A stretch of DNA of 64,000 nt from Deltaproteobacteria bacterium (lineage in GTDB: Bacteria; Desulfobacterota; Desulfarculia; Adiutricales; Adiutricaceae): contig JAISMF010000071.1 in the NCBI GenBank assembly GCA_031276865.1, positions 1 to 64,000 on the forward strand. The letters run 5' to 3'. The notes beneath the pieces are model-generated. The model was not told where the DNA came from, searched no databases, and was given only the letters and a program-made list of their open reading frames with translations. The position numbers and the translations under genes were made by a program. Of the stretch, positions 46,619-57,058 are shown in pieces (within the stretch, counting starts at the first letter, position 1; each line of letters opens with the position of its first letter).

Positions 46619-47833
46619 ATGCTTTACACTTTGATGCATAAAAATATATCTGTAATAGATTTGGAAATTCATCCCGACACCGGAGCCGTTATAAACATTG
46701 GTAAAAAGTATGATTTATCCCATACGCCTCCTGGTGTGGTGTTAATAAACGGTAGTCCCGACATAGTGGCTTTCAATGAATGGTGGTTGGATAGAGCGAT
46801 TCCTATAAGTCGTTACGGAGTTAAACCGTTTTCTCTGAATTTGACATCTTCTTTAGCGCAATGGATGATGGTTAATAGTCTTTGTCTTTCTCTCTCCGAT
46901 CATTACTGGATAAAACCGGAAGAGAGCGAACTAACTTGGCTGGATGTAAATTTTTTTGACAACGTTTTTTCGGAGGATTTGGGTAATATAATTTTTGAAG
47001 AATTATCTGAAACTGAAAATTATGACAATGATATTATTTTATCACGAGATATTTTGAATAAGAAAGTTAAGCGTATTTTTTCTCCGGACGCCAGCACTTC
47101 CGGAAATCTTCCGAAAAAATGGAAAATTATCGATAATAAACGAGTTTTATTCAAAGGATCGACTAACCCTTTTAGGCAGGAGCCTTTAAATGAGATTTTA
47201 GCGGCTCATATATTAAAAAAACTCAACATAGATCATGTTGATTATTCTCTTGAATATTTTCAAAATAAACCTTTATCCATCTGTGAAACTATGGTGAATA
47301 AAGAAACGGAACTGATAAGCGCGTATCAAATTTTATTGGAAGGAAAATTTTACGGCTCGAAATCGATCTATGATAATTTTTTGGAACACTGTGATATTTT
47401 GAATATTAAGGACGCCAGGCTGTTTTTAGATAAATTGATTTCTTTTGATTATTTAATTGCAAACGAGGATAGGCATTTTAATAATTTCGGCGCTTTGAGA
47501 AACGCCGATACTCTTGAATATTTAGGTATGGCTCCTGTTTTTGACAATGGGAATTCTTTATGGTTCAACCGGATGGAAACAGATATCACAGGTGGCTTTA
47601 TACCGGAAAGTAAACCATTTAGGAAAAAACACGAAGAACAGATTAAACTGGTTAAAAATTTCGATTGGCTCGATTTTGAAATATTAAAAGAATTAAAATA
47701 TGATATTCATGATATAATTACCAAGCATTGCTACATAAGCGAACAAAGAAAATATTCCATCTGTGAAGCTTTTGAGAAAAGAGCCATTTCACTGGAAAGA
47801 TTAGCGAACGCTTCCAAAAATGATCGTTTCTGA
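46619..47833 (+). CDS. HipA-like Ser/Thr kinase, no HipB partner
   Basis: A 404-residue AT-rich gene. The second half has HipA-kinase features: FSPDASTSGNLPKKW (154-168) as the phosphate-binding region, VLFKGS (177-181) with a catalytic-type Lys, LIANEDRHFNNFG (279-291) as the catalytic loop with D284, and APVFDNGNSLW (305-315) as the metal-binding DxGxS segment. HipA toxins phosphorylate targets such as GltX; orphan relatives may be regulators or effectors. No small HTH antitoxin gene lies beside it. Base composition suggests acquisition. Exact function is open. Confidence 0.75.
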   Translation: MLYTLMHKNISVIDLEIHPDTGAVINIGKKYDLSHTPPGVVLINGSPDIVAFNEWWLDRAIPISRYGVKPFSLNLTSSLAQWMMVNSLCLSLSDHYWIKPEESELTWLDVNFFDNVFSEDLGNIIFEELSETENYDNDIILSRDILNKKVKRIFSPDASTSGNLPKKWKIIDNKRVLFKGSTNPFRQEPLNEILAAHILKKLNIDHVDYSLEYFQNKPLSICETMVNKETELISAYQILLEGKFYGSKSIYDNFLEHCDILNIKDARLFLDKLISFDYLIANEDRHFNNFGALRNADTLEYLGMAPVFDNGNSLWFNRMETDITGGFIPESKPFRKKHEEQIKLVKNFDWLDFEILKELKYDIHDIITKHCYISEQRKYSICEAFEKRAISLERLANASKNDRF

Positions 47834-48180
47834 ATGAAGCGATAATTAAATTAATGACGAATGCGAATTCTCTTACGATTATTGGAATGTAATGATCATG
47901 CGTTGTAATTATATAATTATCGAAGCATCCTATTTCAGAGCGATTATCGTTTTTCTCTCAAAATATTTTCCGTGTTTTACCAGATAAAAAATAATTTTTC
48001 TAAAAAAATATGTTTATTATCCGTTCCTTCACCTTTACCATCCCCTTGTTAAGGTGAAAAATAAATATGGATTTTTTCCGTTATTCTATTTAAAATAGAC
48101 ATCAGTCTATTTTTCGCGTCAGCGCTGTGAATTTTTATACAAAAAATTATTCTTTTTGTGAAACAATTTTAGGAGACATT
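47834..48180. other. AT-rich gap before coaX
   Basis: No gene. AGGAGA directly precedes the coaX ATG. No clear promoter hexamers at good spacing. Confidence 0.5.
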
Positions 48181-48951
48181 ATGATTCTCACTTTCGACGT
48201 TGGCAACACCAATATCAAGTTCGGCCTCTGGGACAAGGAAAATCTTCTGGGGGACTGGAGGGTGAACACCAAACGGGATCTTTCCGGAGACGAGCTCGGT
48301 TTCATGGTGGACGGTTTCCTGCGCATAGGAAATTATTCCATTTCTCAGCTGGAAGATATGGTGGTGGCATCCGTTGTCCCCACCATGCGTCCGGCCTTGG
48401 AACGATTTTCCAACAAGTATCTCAAAAAACCACCCATATTCGTGGAGGGGCACAGCCAGAAGATGATAAAGATCGATTACAGCGATCCCAGGCAGGTGGG
48501 CGCCGATAGGGTTGTGGTCTCCATCGCGGCCTGGCATCGTTTCCATGAAAGCCTGATCGTCATCGATTTCGGAACGGCCACCACCTTCGACTGCGTTTCC
48601 AAAGACGGCGTCTATCTGGGCGGGTCGATAGCGCCAGGTTTCAGGCTTTCCGCCGAGGCCCTCTTTTCCCGGGCCGCCCTCCTTCCCAAGATGGAGAATT
48701 TCTACAAGGCCTTGAACGCCATCTGCAAAGACACCGTGAACGGCTTGAACAGCGGTTTGGTTCTCGGCTACACCGGACTGGTGGAGGGCATGGTGAGCAG
48801 GATCAAAAACGAAATGGGGGACGATCCGAAAGTGGTGGCCACCGGAGGTCTGGCCGCCCTGTTCGCCAACCATACCGACGTCATAGACGAGGTGCTGCCC
48901 AACCTTACCCTGGAGGGTTTGAAAATTGTCTACGACCAGAAAAAGTGGTAG
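48181..48951 (+). CDS. coaX: Type III pantothenate kinase
   Basis: A 256-residue enzyme for the first step of coenzyme A synthesis. The ASKHA-fold motifs are visible: FDVGNTNIKFGLWD at the N-terminus, the pantothenate-site segment QVGADRVV, IDFGTATTFDCVS and the GGSIAPG loop, and GLVEGMVSRI with ATGGLA near the end. ATG 48181 follows AGGAGA. It overlaps the next frame by about 26 nt if that gene begins at TTG 48926. Confidence 0.94.
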   Translation: MILTFDVGNTNIKFGLWDKENLLGDWRVNTKRDLSGDELGFMVDGFLRIGNYSISQLEDMVVASVVPTMRPALERFSNKYLKKPPIFVEGHSQKMIKIDYSDPRQVGADRVVVSIAAWHRFHESLIVIDFGTATTFDCVSKDGVYLGGSIAPGFRLSAEALFSRAALLPKMENFYKALNAICKDTVNGLNSGLVLGYTGLVEGMVSRIKNEMGDDPKVVATGGLAALFANHTDVIDEVLPNLTLEGLKIVYDQKKW

Positions 48952-49840
48952 GGGGAAGCCCGGCGCCCCCCTCTTCCTTCCCGAAAATCCTGTTCTAAGT
49001 TTATTCTCGCCCTCGGGACCGGCCGTCCCCAAAGAGGCCGCCCGCGGGCGGAAGAGCCTAAGAGGCCTGGGAGTGAAACTGGAATCCATGCCCGAAGAGG
49101 AGAAGGGGCGTCCGTATCTCTCCGGCCCGGATTCCCTCAGGCTGGAATCCGTCCAGCGGGGCATGGAGTCTCCCGAAAGTTCGGGGCTACTGGCCGTGAG
49201 GGGCGGTTACGGGGCCACCCGTCTTTTAACGTCTTTAAGCGGCCTCTGGAAAAACTTCCCCCCTAAACCCCTCATCGGCTTTTCCGACGTGACCGCCCTG
49301 CACCTCGCCCGGATGAAGGCGTGCGGCTGCGGCGGCTGGCACTCCCCCAATCTCACGACCCTCGGGCGCCTGGGCGTCCGAAAGACCAGGGAGGTCCTTT
49401 CCGCCCTCAAAGGGGAGAGACGGGAGCCGTGGATTTTTCCTCCCTCCTCCGTCTTCAACTCCGGAAAAGCCCGGGGGCCGCTTTTGGGCGGGAATTTGAC
49501 GCTCTTCTCCCAGCTCTATGGAAGCGGATACTGTCCCGACGCCCAGGGACATATCCTCCTTTTAGAGGACGTGGACGAAAAGGCTTACTCCATCGACCGC
49601 ATGCTTACCCTTTTGTCTTTGAAGGGGGCTTTTTTGGGGATTCAAGCCCTGGTCTTCGGATCCTTTGAAAAATCCGACGATCCGGCTCTAGTCGCCGAAA
49701 TGCTTTCGGATTTCGCCGGGACTCTCGCGGTTCCGGTTATGCTAAACGCCCCTTTCGGTCACGGGTCGGATAATCTTCCCTGGTACTACGGGGAAACCGC
49801 CGAGTTTGAGCGGGGGAGCCTCGGGTTCGCGGTCAAATAG
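48926..49840 (+). CDS. Muramoyl-tetrapeptide/LD-carboxypeptidase (S66 family)
   Basis: About 304 residues, cytoplasmic, recycling murein peptides by removing the terminal D-Ala. The catalytic triad can be placed: Ser in LIGFSDVTAL, Glu in LLLEDVDEKAY, His in PFGHGSDNLPW, plus the GGYGATRLL and LLGGNLTLFSQL segments. The start is uncertain. TTG 48926 overlaps coaX; the family usually starts close to the SLFSPSGP segment (near residue 25 here), but no better codon in frame has a clear ribosome site. Confidence 0.85.
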   Translation: MSTTRKSGRGKPGAPLFLPENPVLSLFSPSGPAVPKEAARGRKSLRGLGVKLESMPEEEKGRPYLSGPDSLRLESVQRGMESPESSGLLAVRGGYGATRLLTSLSGLWKNFPPKPLIGFSDVTALHLARMKACGCGGWHSPNLTTLGRLGVRKTREVLSALKGERREPWIFPPSSVFNSGKARGPLLGGNLTLFSQLYGSGYCPDAQGHILLLEDVDEKAYSIDRMLTLLSLKGAFLGIQALVFGSFEKSDDPALVAEMLSDFAGTLAVPVMLNAPFGHGSDNLPWYYGETAEFERGSLGFAVK

Positions 49841-51158
49841 CCTGGCCGGGGAGGATAGAATCGGCCGCCCGGAAGGATCTTCCTTTGAAACGTTTCCGGA
49901 GGAGTTTAAAGCGCCGGGGCGAAAGACCTTGGCGCCAGCGTGTTTTCGACCTACGCGCGAAAAGTCCGTCATTAATCGAAGGATGGAGAAATCATACAAT
50001 ATATGGAATATTAGTGCTAATTATTCAAAACATGGAGTAGCTTATTTCTGTCGCTGACAACAATGTTCGTCCAGAAATTGACAACGAGACTTGTCTATTT
50101 TCCGCTCGAAAGCATGTCCAATTGGCGACATAATAGTAATGGCAAGTGTACAACTTGTAGGGGAAAAAAAGTAAGACTGAAGCTTTACAATATTTAAATA
50201 TTAAGCAATTAGCAAATTAAGGCTTATTAATTAAGATAGGTAACATTAATAAAGTAAATAATATAATTACGTTTATTTTAATTTCGGACAGGGTTTATAG
50301 CAAAAAACGCGCAAACTCTGGTAGCAGAAATTAAACAACTTTCTTTGTCAGAAACATTTATTATGTAAAGGTTCAATCGCGGTTATAGTTAAAGAAGACG
50401 CATGCGCAAATAGTCTAAGTTTGAAAAATTATTTAGCGGCATGATACAAAATATTGGATAAATTATAATTTTATATTGCTAATAAAGTATAATGTTTCAT
50501 AAATTTATAAGAATAAAGGTTTTCGCATAAGCTTCGAAGAAAATTAAGAATTTTTGGTTACCCTGTCGTAAATGGCCCAGAATTAGCAAAGATTACGATA
50601 TGACACAATATATAGACCATATTTCATTTTTGTTAAACATATAGTAGATATCATCTTCTCAATCAAAGATAAAGAACAGTTGATCCTCGCTAAAAGGGAT
50701 AATAAGGTCATGATTAGGCAGTTAAGCCATTTTAAAATTTTCTTGCGGCCAAAGCCTGATCTATGAAGAGATTATGAAGGAATTTTTGGAATATGTGACT
50801 AAAAAAATCTACACCCATACAATAGATCATAATTTCCGCGCAACCACTTGGCGTAACGACTATTGATTCGCACCTGCGGAATGATGTAAAATAGATTATT
50901 CCGGTGGAAAGAATCATCCGGAATTAAGATATTTTCTTATATCTCCCAAAAAGGTCATTTTAAATATCATGTCTGTGGCGCTGACTGTCTTATGGATGCC
51001 TAAGAGATTTTAATTGATGATCAAAGAAGCTATGAGATCGAAAAGCTATGGCCAGTTTTGTATTATAGTCCCTGCGGACAAAGATTGAGGAATATGTACC
51101 GCAGTTCATAAGAGATATTCAAGTTTTGTTTTTGACCGATAATCAATGTTTAAAAAAT
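49841..51158. other. Long AT-rich region before the ATPase
   Basis: About 1.3 kb, markedly AT-rich from 49990. Frames are broken by stops everywhere. 51090-51158 reads in frame with the ATPase (TKIEEYVPQFIRDIQVLFL) back to a stop near 51080, perhaps a remnant of an upstream gene. No family recognised. Confidence 0.45.
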
Positions 51159-52797
51159 ATGGATAACCTGATGACGGGAATTGAACATAAAATATTCAAC
51201 ACTACTGGGCCTTGTAATCCATGGGAACATTACATGCTGCCCCCCCCTTGAGCGATTGCCGGATATTCGAGGCTTGATAGACAGGAGACAATATTTCGTC
51301 CTTCATGCCCCCCGTCAATCAGGAAAGACGACTGTTGTCATCTCCGCTATACAGAAATTAAATCAGGATGATTCATACTACGCGTTATTTTGCTCTCTGG
51401 CTCAACTCAGAAATATGTCCGATGAAAAAAAGGCGATGCGGAAGCTTATCAGCATTCTGAACGGGGTTTTAGTCGATTCTAATGTAGATACCTTAAAAAA
51501 CATCTATGATGACAATTTCGTGGCTACTGTGACTGAAAAGCCAAATTTTCAGGCTTCCCCCATCCAGGTTTGGCTTAACATTTTAAGCGCGAGACTTGAT
51601 AAAGATCTGGTCGTTTTTTTTGATGAAGCTGATAGTCTTAAGGAACGTATTTTACTCTCTTTTTTAACTCAGTTGAGAGATGGCTATATAGCAAGAAGCA
51701 TGCGTAACCCCTTTCCGCGTTCCATAGCTTTGATCAGCATGCTCAACATCAGGGACTACAAAGCTAAAATAAGGCCTGAATCCGCTACTTTAGATTCAAC
51801 TAGTCCTTTCAACATCGTGGCTAAGGCTCTCACCCTAGCTGATTTCTCCAGAAACGATATTAAAAACCTTTACCGCCAACATACCGTAGAGACAGGACAA
51901 ATTTTTGAAGATAGCGCCGTGGAGAGAGCGTGGTACTGGTCTGAAGGGCAGCCGTGGTTGGTAAACGCTTTAGCCAACCAAGCGGTTGTTGACATTCTGA
52001 AGTGTGATTACGCGGCGTCTATAACTTCGGAACATATAGATCAGGCGGCCAATAATTTAATGAAAATACGTGACACTCATATCGATTCGCTTATGGCCCG
52101 TCTCCATGAACCTCGGGTGAAGAGATTTATCGAGCCAATGCTGTCGCTTTCTAAATCTAACACCATTAAGCATAAGTTTAAAGACTCATCTGAATTATTA
52201 AGCAATGATCTTCAGTATTGTTTAGATTTAGGACTTATCAAAAGCGACAATATATTGCGCCCTGCAAATCCAATTTACGCCAGTGTGATAATTAGATATC
52301 TTAGCAGTAATTATCAAATTCAGCTTATAAGGGAAATATCTGAGAGCGCGATACGAAAATGGATGGATGCCGAAAGTATTGATATGACTGGTTTGCTTAA
52401 AGAATTTCAAACTTTCTGGGCGTCAAAGTCTGAAAAATATCTTAAAGGTTTTAACTGTCTTGAAGCAGGTCCGCTCATCCTGTTGTCAGCGTTTTTGCGG
52501 AGAGTGGTAAACGGAGGAGCTATTATTTTAGAGGAATACGCTGATGGTCTTGGTTATATTGATATCGATGTCAAATATACCGGACAAAATTATGTAATTG
52601 AATTGAAAATTAAAGAAAACCAGAGGAGTCAAGCCCGTAGCCAAGAGCAGATCCTTCGTTATATGAGGGGACTTTCGGTAAAAGAAGGATGGCTTGTGAT
52701 TTTTGACAGAAAATCAGATAAGAGCTGGACGGAGAAGAAAATATGGAAAACCGTGAATACACCCAAGGGAGAAATAATTCATATTGTTGGATGCTAA
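51159..52797 (+). pseudogene. AAA ATPase with PD-(D/E)XK-like C-terminus, frameshift in C8 run
   Basis: The natural N-terminus is ATG 51159 or 51171 (MTGIEHKIFNTTGPCNPWEH), matching the relative at 6222. It runs into a C8 tract (51240-51247) and stops at TGA 51249. With seven C the frame would read MLPPLERLPDIRG and continue unbroken to 52797, about 545 residues. Then follow P-loop PRQSGKTT, Walker B VVFFDEADSL, SEGQPWLVNALA, and a C-terminal YIDIDVKYTGQNYVIELKIK with the PD-(D/E)XK Asp and Glu-x-Lys. Apart from the tract the gene is intact, so it may be phase-variable, a recent mutant or a sequencing error. A TTG start at 51181 would avoid the shift but loses the conserved N-terminus. Confidence 0.8.
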
Positions 52798-52846
52798 CTA
52801 TTCATCCCTGAAAAAGTTTTGATTGTTTTGAAAAATCTATTTTTAG

Positions 52847-52924
52847 TATTACCCCGACGGATAAATATTAGAAAAATTTGGTAAGAATTTCCGCCATTAT
52901 TTTTTAAAAGTCCACCGTATTATT
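52847..52924. repeat. Dispersed inverted-repeat element, copy 3
   Basis: It begins TATTACCCCGACGGATAAAT and ends near AAGTCCACCGTATTATT. It starts 50 nt after the ATPase stop codon. The right end is less conserved than in other copies. Confidence 0.6.
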
Positions 52925-53068
52925 TCATACAACGTGGTGAATATTCACGCCCCCATTGACGAGTTTTTTTTAAAAAATCGTTACCTGTTCAATTATAGGT
53001 GTAAGACGTTGTCAATTCCTTTATGCTAGCGCAAATTTGCAAGTATATGGTTCGCAATTAGCGTTTTC

Positions 53069-53156
53069 TATTCCCCCGGCGGCTAAATGTTAGAACGTTA
53101 AAATAAAGTATTTCCCTCCGATGCATGGTTTCTGATATTTAACGGCCGGAGTAATA
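53069..53156. repeat. Dispersed inverted-repeat element, copy 4
   Basis: It begins TATTCCCCCGGCGGCTAAAT and ends ATTTAACGGCCGGAGTAATA, 88 nt. Its ends are the best inverted complement of each other in the family. It lies 144 nt after copy 3, so the ATPase gene is followed by two copies. Confidence 0.7.
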
Positions 53157-53895
53157 ATTCACTATGAGCGATGATGGCGTACAGAGCGCCACGGCTCTTG
53201 ATATAAGCTTAAATATTTATGTAGTAAATATAATCCAAATTATGAGACGAGAATTGTTTCAGTTTGTCATAGAAAATTTTCCAATCCGGCCCCCCGGCTT
53301 TAAAACGATTTTACTTCAGGTTCCATTCACCCCATGACTTACGCCGCCCAGGTTTTATCGTATGAATCAGAGTCGAGCGCTCCGCCTAAATCAAGAGGAA
53401 AAAAAAAGACGACTGGTAAGGTGTGGGGTTGTCGCAGTTTTAATTTATTGTTAAATATTAAATTATAACTATGATACGCGCGCCCTTATCAGCGCTTCCT
53501 TTCTTTTCTAGATAGCCCCTCAGGCTTCGGCACTTTGATTGATTCGTTAAATCAGTCATGCGAATACCCCCACAACAATTTTTGTCCAAAAAAACCATTC
53601 AGTGGAGAGTATATGCAAACGCCATGATATAAATATATCTAAATTAATGCGAAATGATTTGGTTGTATACGAAATGCCTATTCATCAGTGTGGATAATTA
53701 TTTTTAAAAATTTTAGCGGAGATCGGCGATTAAGGATGACGAAATTGGGGGCGCGGCCGCGAATCAAGCTCCCCGGGCGGGTGTTCCGCGCCCATCCGCT
53801 ATTTTTCCGGCGTTTTTATCTCCAGGTTTTCCTTTCCCCGAGGACTCTTTTCGCGGGGAAGGCCGGAGTCAGGGGCGCATCGGGTTTTCACGGCC
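53157..53895. other. Intergenic region before the glyS 3' end
   Basis: About 740 bp without a supportable gene, AT-rich to 53700 and then GC-rich. No clear terminator for glyS was found. Confidence 0.45.
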
Positions 53896-56007
53896 TTACG
53901 CCGGTTGATTCTTAGGTTGCGCCTCCGCCGTGCTCACTTTGGAGAAGTCGGCGATGAGCTCGAAGAGGTTGGCCGCGCGGTTGAGGAGGGCGATCCGCGC
54001 GTTCTTCAGCTCCGGATCGGGGTCGTCCACCAGCACCTCGTCGAAGAAGGCGTCCACCGGGGCGCGCAGGAGGACGATCTTGTCCAGGAGCTCCTTGAAT
54101 TTCCCCTCCCGGGCCAATTCCCCGGAGACCTCCTCTAAAGCGGCCACGCTTTTTAGCAGGTTCTTTTCGGCCTCCAGGGCGAACACGGCGTCGTCCCGGG
54201 GGAAGTCCTTCTCCCCGAACTTCCTGATGATGTTCACCACCCTTTTAAAGGTCTGGGCCAGATCCCTGAACCCCTCCCGCTTTTTCAAGGCCTCCAGGGC
54301 CAGGGAGCGCTGCGTGGCGCCCAAGGGCTCGGCGGAAAACAGGGCCAAAACCGCCTCGGCCGCGTCCGGGGAGACGCCCCGGCCCACCAGGTGGAATTTG
54401 AGCCTGGCCTCGAAAAACTTCAAGGTCTCCTGGAGGGCCTCCCTCTCCGGGCGCTTGACCAAGGAGCCCAGGAAGGAAAGGGCCTTCGCGGCGTAGTCCG
54501 CGAGGGAGATCTTCCAGCTCTGGTCGAGGATTATTAAAATCACCCCCAGGGCCTGGCGCCGCAAGGCCAAAGGGTCGGCGGATCCCGTGGGGAGGAGCCC
54601 TTGGGAGGCGAGCCCGCAGATGGTGTCCAGCTTGTCGGAAACCGAGAGCAGCGCCCCGGCGACCGTGCGCGGGAGCTCGCCTCCGGAGCGCAGCGGCAGA
54701 TAGTGCTCCCGGATGGCCTCGGCCGTTTCGGGCTCCTCGCCCTCGGCTAGGGCGTACTCTTTTCCCATGACCCCCTGCAGCGAGGGAAACTCTTTGACCA
54801 CCCCGGTCACGAGGTCGCATTTTAAAAGCCCGGCCGCCCTCTCCGCCGCCGCCTTTCGGTCCGGAGCCGCCTCGGAGGCGAGCGCCGAGGCCAGGGCCCG
54901 GACCCTTTCCACCTTGTCGCGGTAGGACCCCAGGCTGTGGTGGAAGACCACGTCCTTTAAATCGTCCAGCCTGGCGGAAAGGGGGATCTTCTTGTCCTCC
55001 TCGTGGTAGAAGCGGGCGTCCTCCAGGCGGGCCCGCAAGACCCGCTCGTGGCCCCGGCGCACCACGTCCATGTCCCGGGCCCGGGTGTTGTTCACGGCCA
55101 CGAAGTAGGGGGCCTGGCGGCCCCGGCCGTCGGTCACCGGAAAGTAGCGCTGGTGCTCCCGCATGGCGGTGGAGGAGACGGCCAGGGGCAGATCCAGGAA
55201 GGCCGCGTCGAACTTCCCCAGAACCGCCGCGGGCTCCTCCACCAGATTGGCCACCTCGTCTAGGAGCTCGGGATCGGAGACGGCTAGGAGATCGGCTCCG
55301 GAGCTCTTCAGAACCGCCTCTATCTCCCTTTCCACCGCCTCCCGGCGGGATTCGAAGTCGACTAAGACGCGGCTTTCCTTCAGGCGCTGGCGGTACTCCC
55401 CGGGGGAGGTGACCAAAACCTCCCCGGGAAAGAGGAAGCGGTGCCCGCGGCTCACCTTGCCGGCTTTGACCCCGGCGAAGGAGAGGGGCAGCGCCTCGCC
55501 GTCCAGGACGGCCAAAAGCCAGTGCGCCGGCCGCACGAAGGAGTAGTCCCCCGCCCCCCAGCGCATGGAGCGGGGGAAGGGGATGGAGGAGAGGAGGGGC
55601 GGAACGATCTCCGTCAGGATCTCCCCCGCGGGTTTGCCCGCGAGGGAGCGCCGCACGGCCAGGTAGGGGCCCTTGGGGGTGTTGAGGGTGAAGATCTCGG
55701 ATATGGGGACGCCCTGGCCCCGGGCGAAGCCCGTGGCCGCCCGGGTGGGGTTGCCGACGGAGTCGAAGGCCGAGCTCAGGGGGGGGCCCGTCACCTCCTC
55801 CTCGACGTCCGGCTGTTTGGAGCTGAGACCCCAAACGCCCAGGGCCAGGCGCCTGGGACCCGCCCAGACCTCCACCTTTTTGAAGGAAAGGCGGGCGTTT
55901 TTCAGATCCCTTTCCAGCCTCTCCTTCATGAAGCCCGCGGCCAGCCCCAGGGAGGAGGCCGGTATCTCCTCGGTTCCTAGTTCCAGGATGAATTCCGACT
56001 CAGTCAC
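53896..56007 (-). CDS. glyS: Glycyl-tRNA synthetase beta subunit
   Basis: A 703-residue subunit that recognises tRNA-Gly in the alpha2beta2 enzyme. The N-terminus [15 protein letters not shown] is the family hallmark, with REHQRYFPV and an HD-like domain in the middle and a C-terminal anticodon-binding-type helical region ([21 protein letters not shown]). The start is GTG 56007, inside the glyQ end (8-nt overlap), suggesting translational coupling. Confidence 0.95.
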   Translation of the reverse strand: MTESEFILELGTEEIPASSLGLAAGFMKERLERDLKNARLSFKKVEVWAGPRRLALGVWGLSSKQPDVEEEVTGPPLSSAFDSVGNPTRAATGFARGQGVPISEIFTLNTPKGPYLAVRRSLAGKPAGEILTEIVPPLLSSIPFPRSMRWGAGDYSFVRPAHWLLAVLDGEALPLSFAGVKAGKVSRGHRFLFPGEVLVTSPGEYRQRLKESRVLVDFESRREAVEREIEAVLKSSGADLLAVSDPELLDEVANLVEEPAAVLGKFDAAFLDLPLAVSSTAMREHQRYFPVTDGRGRQAPYFVAVNNTRARDMDVVRRGHERVLRARLEDARFYHEEDKKIPLSARLDDLKDVVFHHSLGSYRDKVERVRALASALASEAAPDRKAAAERAAGLLKCDLVTGVVKEFPSLQGVMGKEYALAEGEEPETAEAIREHYLPLRSGGELPRTVAGALLSVSDKLDTICGLASQGLLPTGSADPLALRRQALGVILIILDQSWKISLADYAAKALSFLGSLVKRPEREALQETLKFFEARLKFHLVGRGVSPDAAEAVLALFSAEPLGATQRSLALEALKKREGFRDLAQTFKRVVNIIRKFGEKDFPRDDAVFALEAEKNLLKSVAALEEVSGELAREGKFKELLDKIVLLRAPVDAFFDEVLVDDPDPELKNARIALLNRAANLFELIADFSKVSTAEAQPKNQPA

Positions 56008-56905
56008 GGTTGACCTCGAAGCGGCCCAAAAGGGGGTGCCCCATCGCCTCCCGCTGGGCTAAAAAGAGGCGGCAGGCCTCCCGGGCCAGCCGCCTCACCC
56101 TCCCGATGAAGCGGGTGCGCTCGGGCACCGAGATGGCGCCCCGGGCGTCCAGGAGGTTGAAGGCGTGGGAGCATTTGAGGCAGTAGTCGTAGCCGGGAAG
56201 CACCAGGCCCTTGTCCAGCTGGCTTAGGGACTCCTCTTCGTACATGTCGAAGAGCCGGAAAAGCATGGGAACCGAGGCGGTCTCGAAGTTGTAGCGGGAG
56301 TACTCCACCTCGCCTTGATGGTGCACGTCCCCGTAGCGGGCCGTGCCGTTCCAGTCCAAATCGTAGACGTTGTCCACCCCCTGGAGGTACATGGCGAGGC
56401 GCTCGAGTCCGTAGGTGAACTCCACCGGCACGGGCTTCAAATCGAAGCCCCCCACCTGCTGGAAGTAGGTGAACTGGGTCACCTCCATGCCGTCCAGCCA
56501 GACCTCCCAGCCCACGCCCCAGGCCCCCAGGGTGGGGGACTCCCAGTCGTCCTCCACGAACCTTATGTCGTGGTCCAAGGGATCGATCCCCAAAGCCTTG
56601 AGGCTCATGAGATAGAGCTCCTGGGATTCGATGGGCGAGGGCTTCAAGAGCACCTGGAACTGGTAGTAGTGCTGGAGGCGGTTGGGATTCTCGCCGTAGC
56701 GCCCGTCCGCGGGGCGCCGGGAGGGCTGGACGTAGGCGACGCGCCAGGGCTCCGGGCCTAGGCTCCGCAGGGTCGTGGCCGGGTGGAAGGTCCCGGCCCC
56801 GGCCTCGCTGTCGTAGGGCTGGCGCAAAAGGCAGCCGCGGTCCGCCCAGAAGGCGGAGAGGGTCTGGATCAGATCCTGAAAGGAGAGGGGGGGCTTGGAA
56901 CTCAT
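56000..56905 (-). CDS. glyQ: Glycyl-tRNA synthetase alpha subunit
   Basis: A 301-residue class II catalytic subunit. It opens [20 protein letters not shown], with [16 protein letters not shown] and [20 protein letters not shown], the standard ATP/glycine site, and later [18 protein letters not shown]. It forms the active enzyme with glyS. It lies 153 nt after the NlpC/P60-like gene, with a GC hairpin in the gap. Confidence 0.96.
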   Translation of the reverse strand: MSSKPPLSFQDLIQTLSAFWADRGCLLRQPYDSEAGAGTFHPATTLRSLGPEPWRVAYVQPSRRPADGRYGENPNRLQHYYQFQVLLKPSPIESQELYLMSLKALGIDPLDHDIRFVEDDWESPTLGAWGVGWEVWLDGMEVTQFTYFQQVGGFDLKPVPVEFTYGLERLAMYLQGVDNVYDLDWNGTARYGDVHHQGEVEYSRYNFETASVPMLFRLFDMYEEESLSQLDKGLVLPGYDYCLKCSHAFNLLDARGAISVPERTRFIGRVRRLAREACRLFLAQREAMGHPLLGRFEVNRD

Positions 56906-56994
56906 GGGCCGGTTGAAGCGCCTTTTTTTATCCGCCCCCGCCCGGGGATTGGCTTTCGGGGGGGGCTTTGGTTGTCGATGGGGGAGGGGGAAGG

Positions 56995-57027
56995 GGCCCC
57001 CGCCCCCGAAAGAGGGGGGCGGGGGCC
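56995..57027. other. 13-bp GC hairpin upstream of glyQ
   Basis: GGCCCCCGCCCCC (56995-57007) pairs perfectly with GGGGGCGGGGGCC (57015-57027). It lies between the NlpC-like gene and glyQ on the minus strand. No T-run follows, so it may be a processing or attenuation element rather than a terminator. Confidence 0.6.
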
Positions 57028-57058
57028 GTTCCGCCTCCGGATTATAGCCCAGGCGGCC

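Noticed and set aside
50076-53017. 11-bp inverted match (AATTGACAACG at 50076-50086, complement at 53007-53017) flanking the ATPase gene
   Set aside because: It is too short to claim as element ends in AT-rich DNA, and there are no target duplications or longer similarity.
54245-55834. 529-residue open frame on the minus strand
   Set aside because: It is an alternative frame inside glyS with low-complexity Arg/Gly/Pro content.
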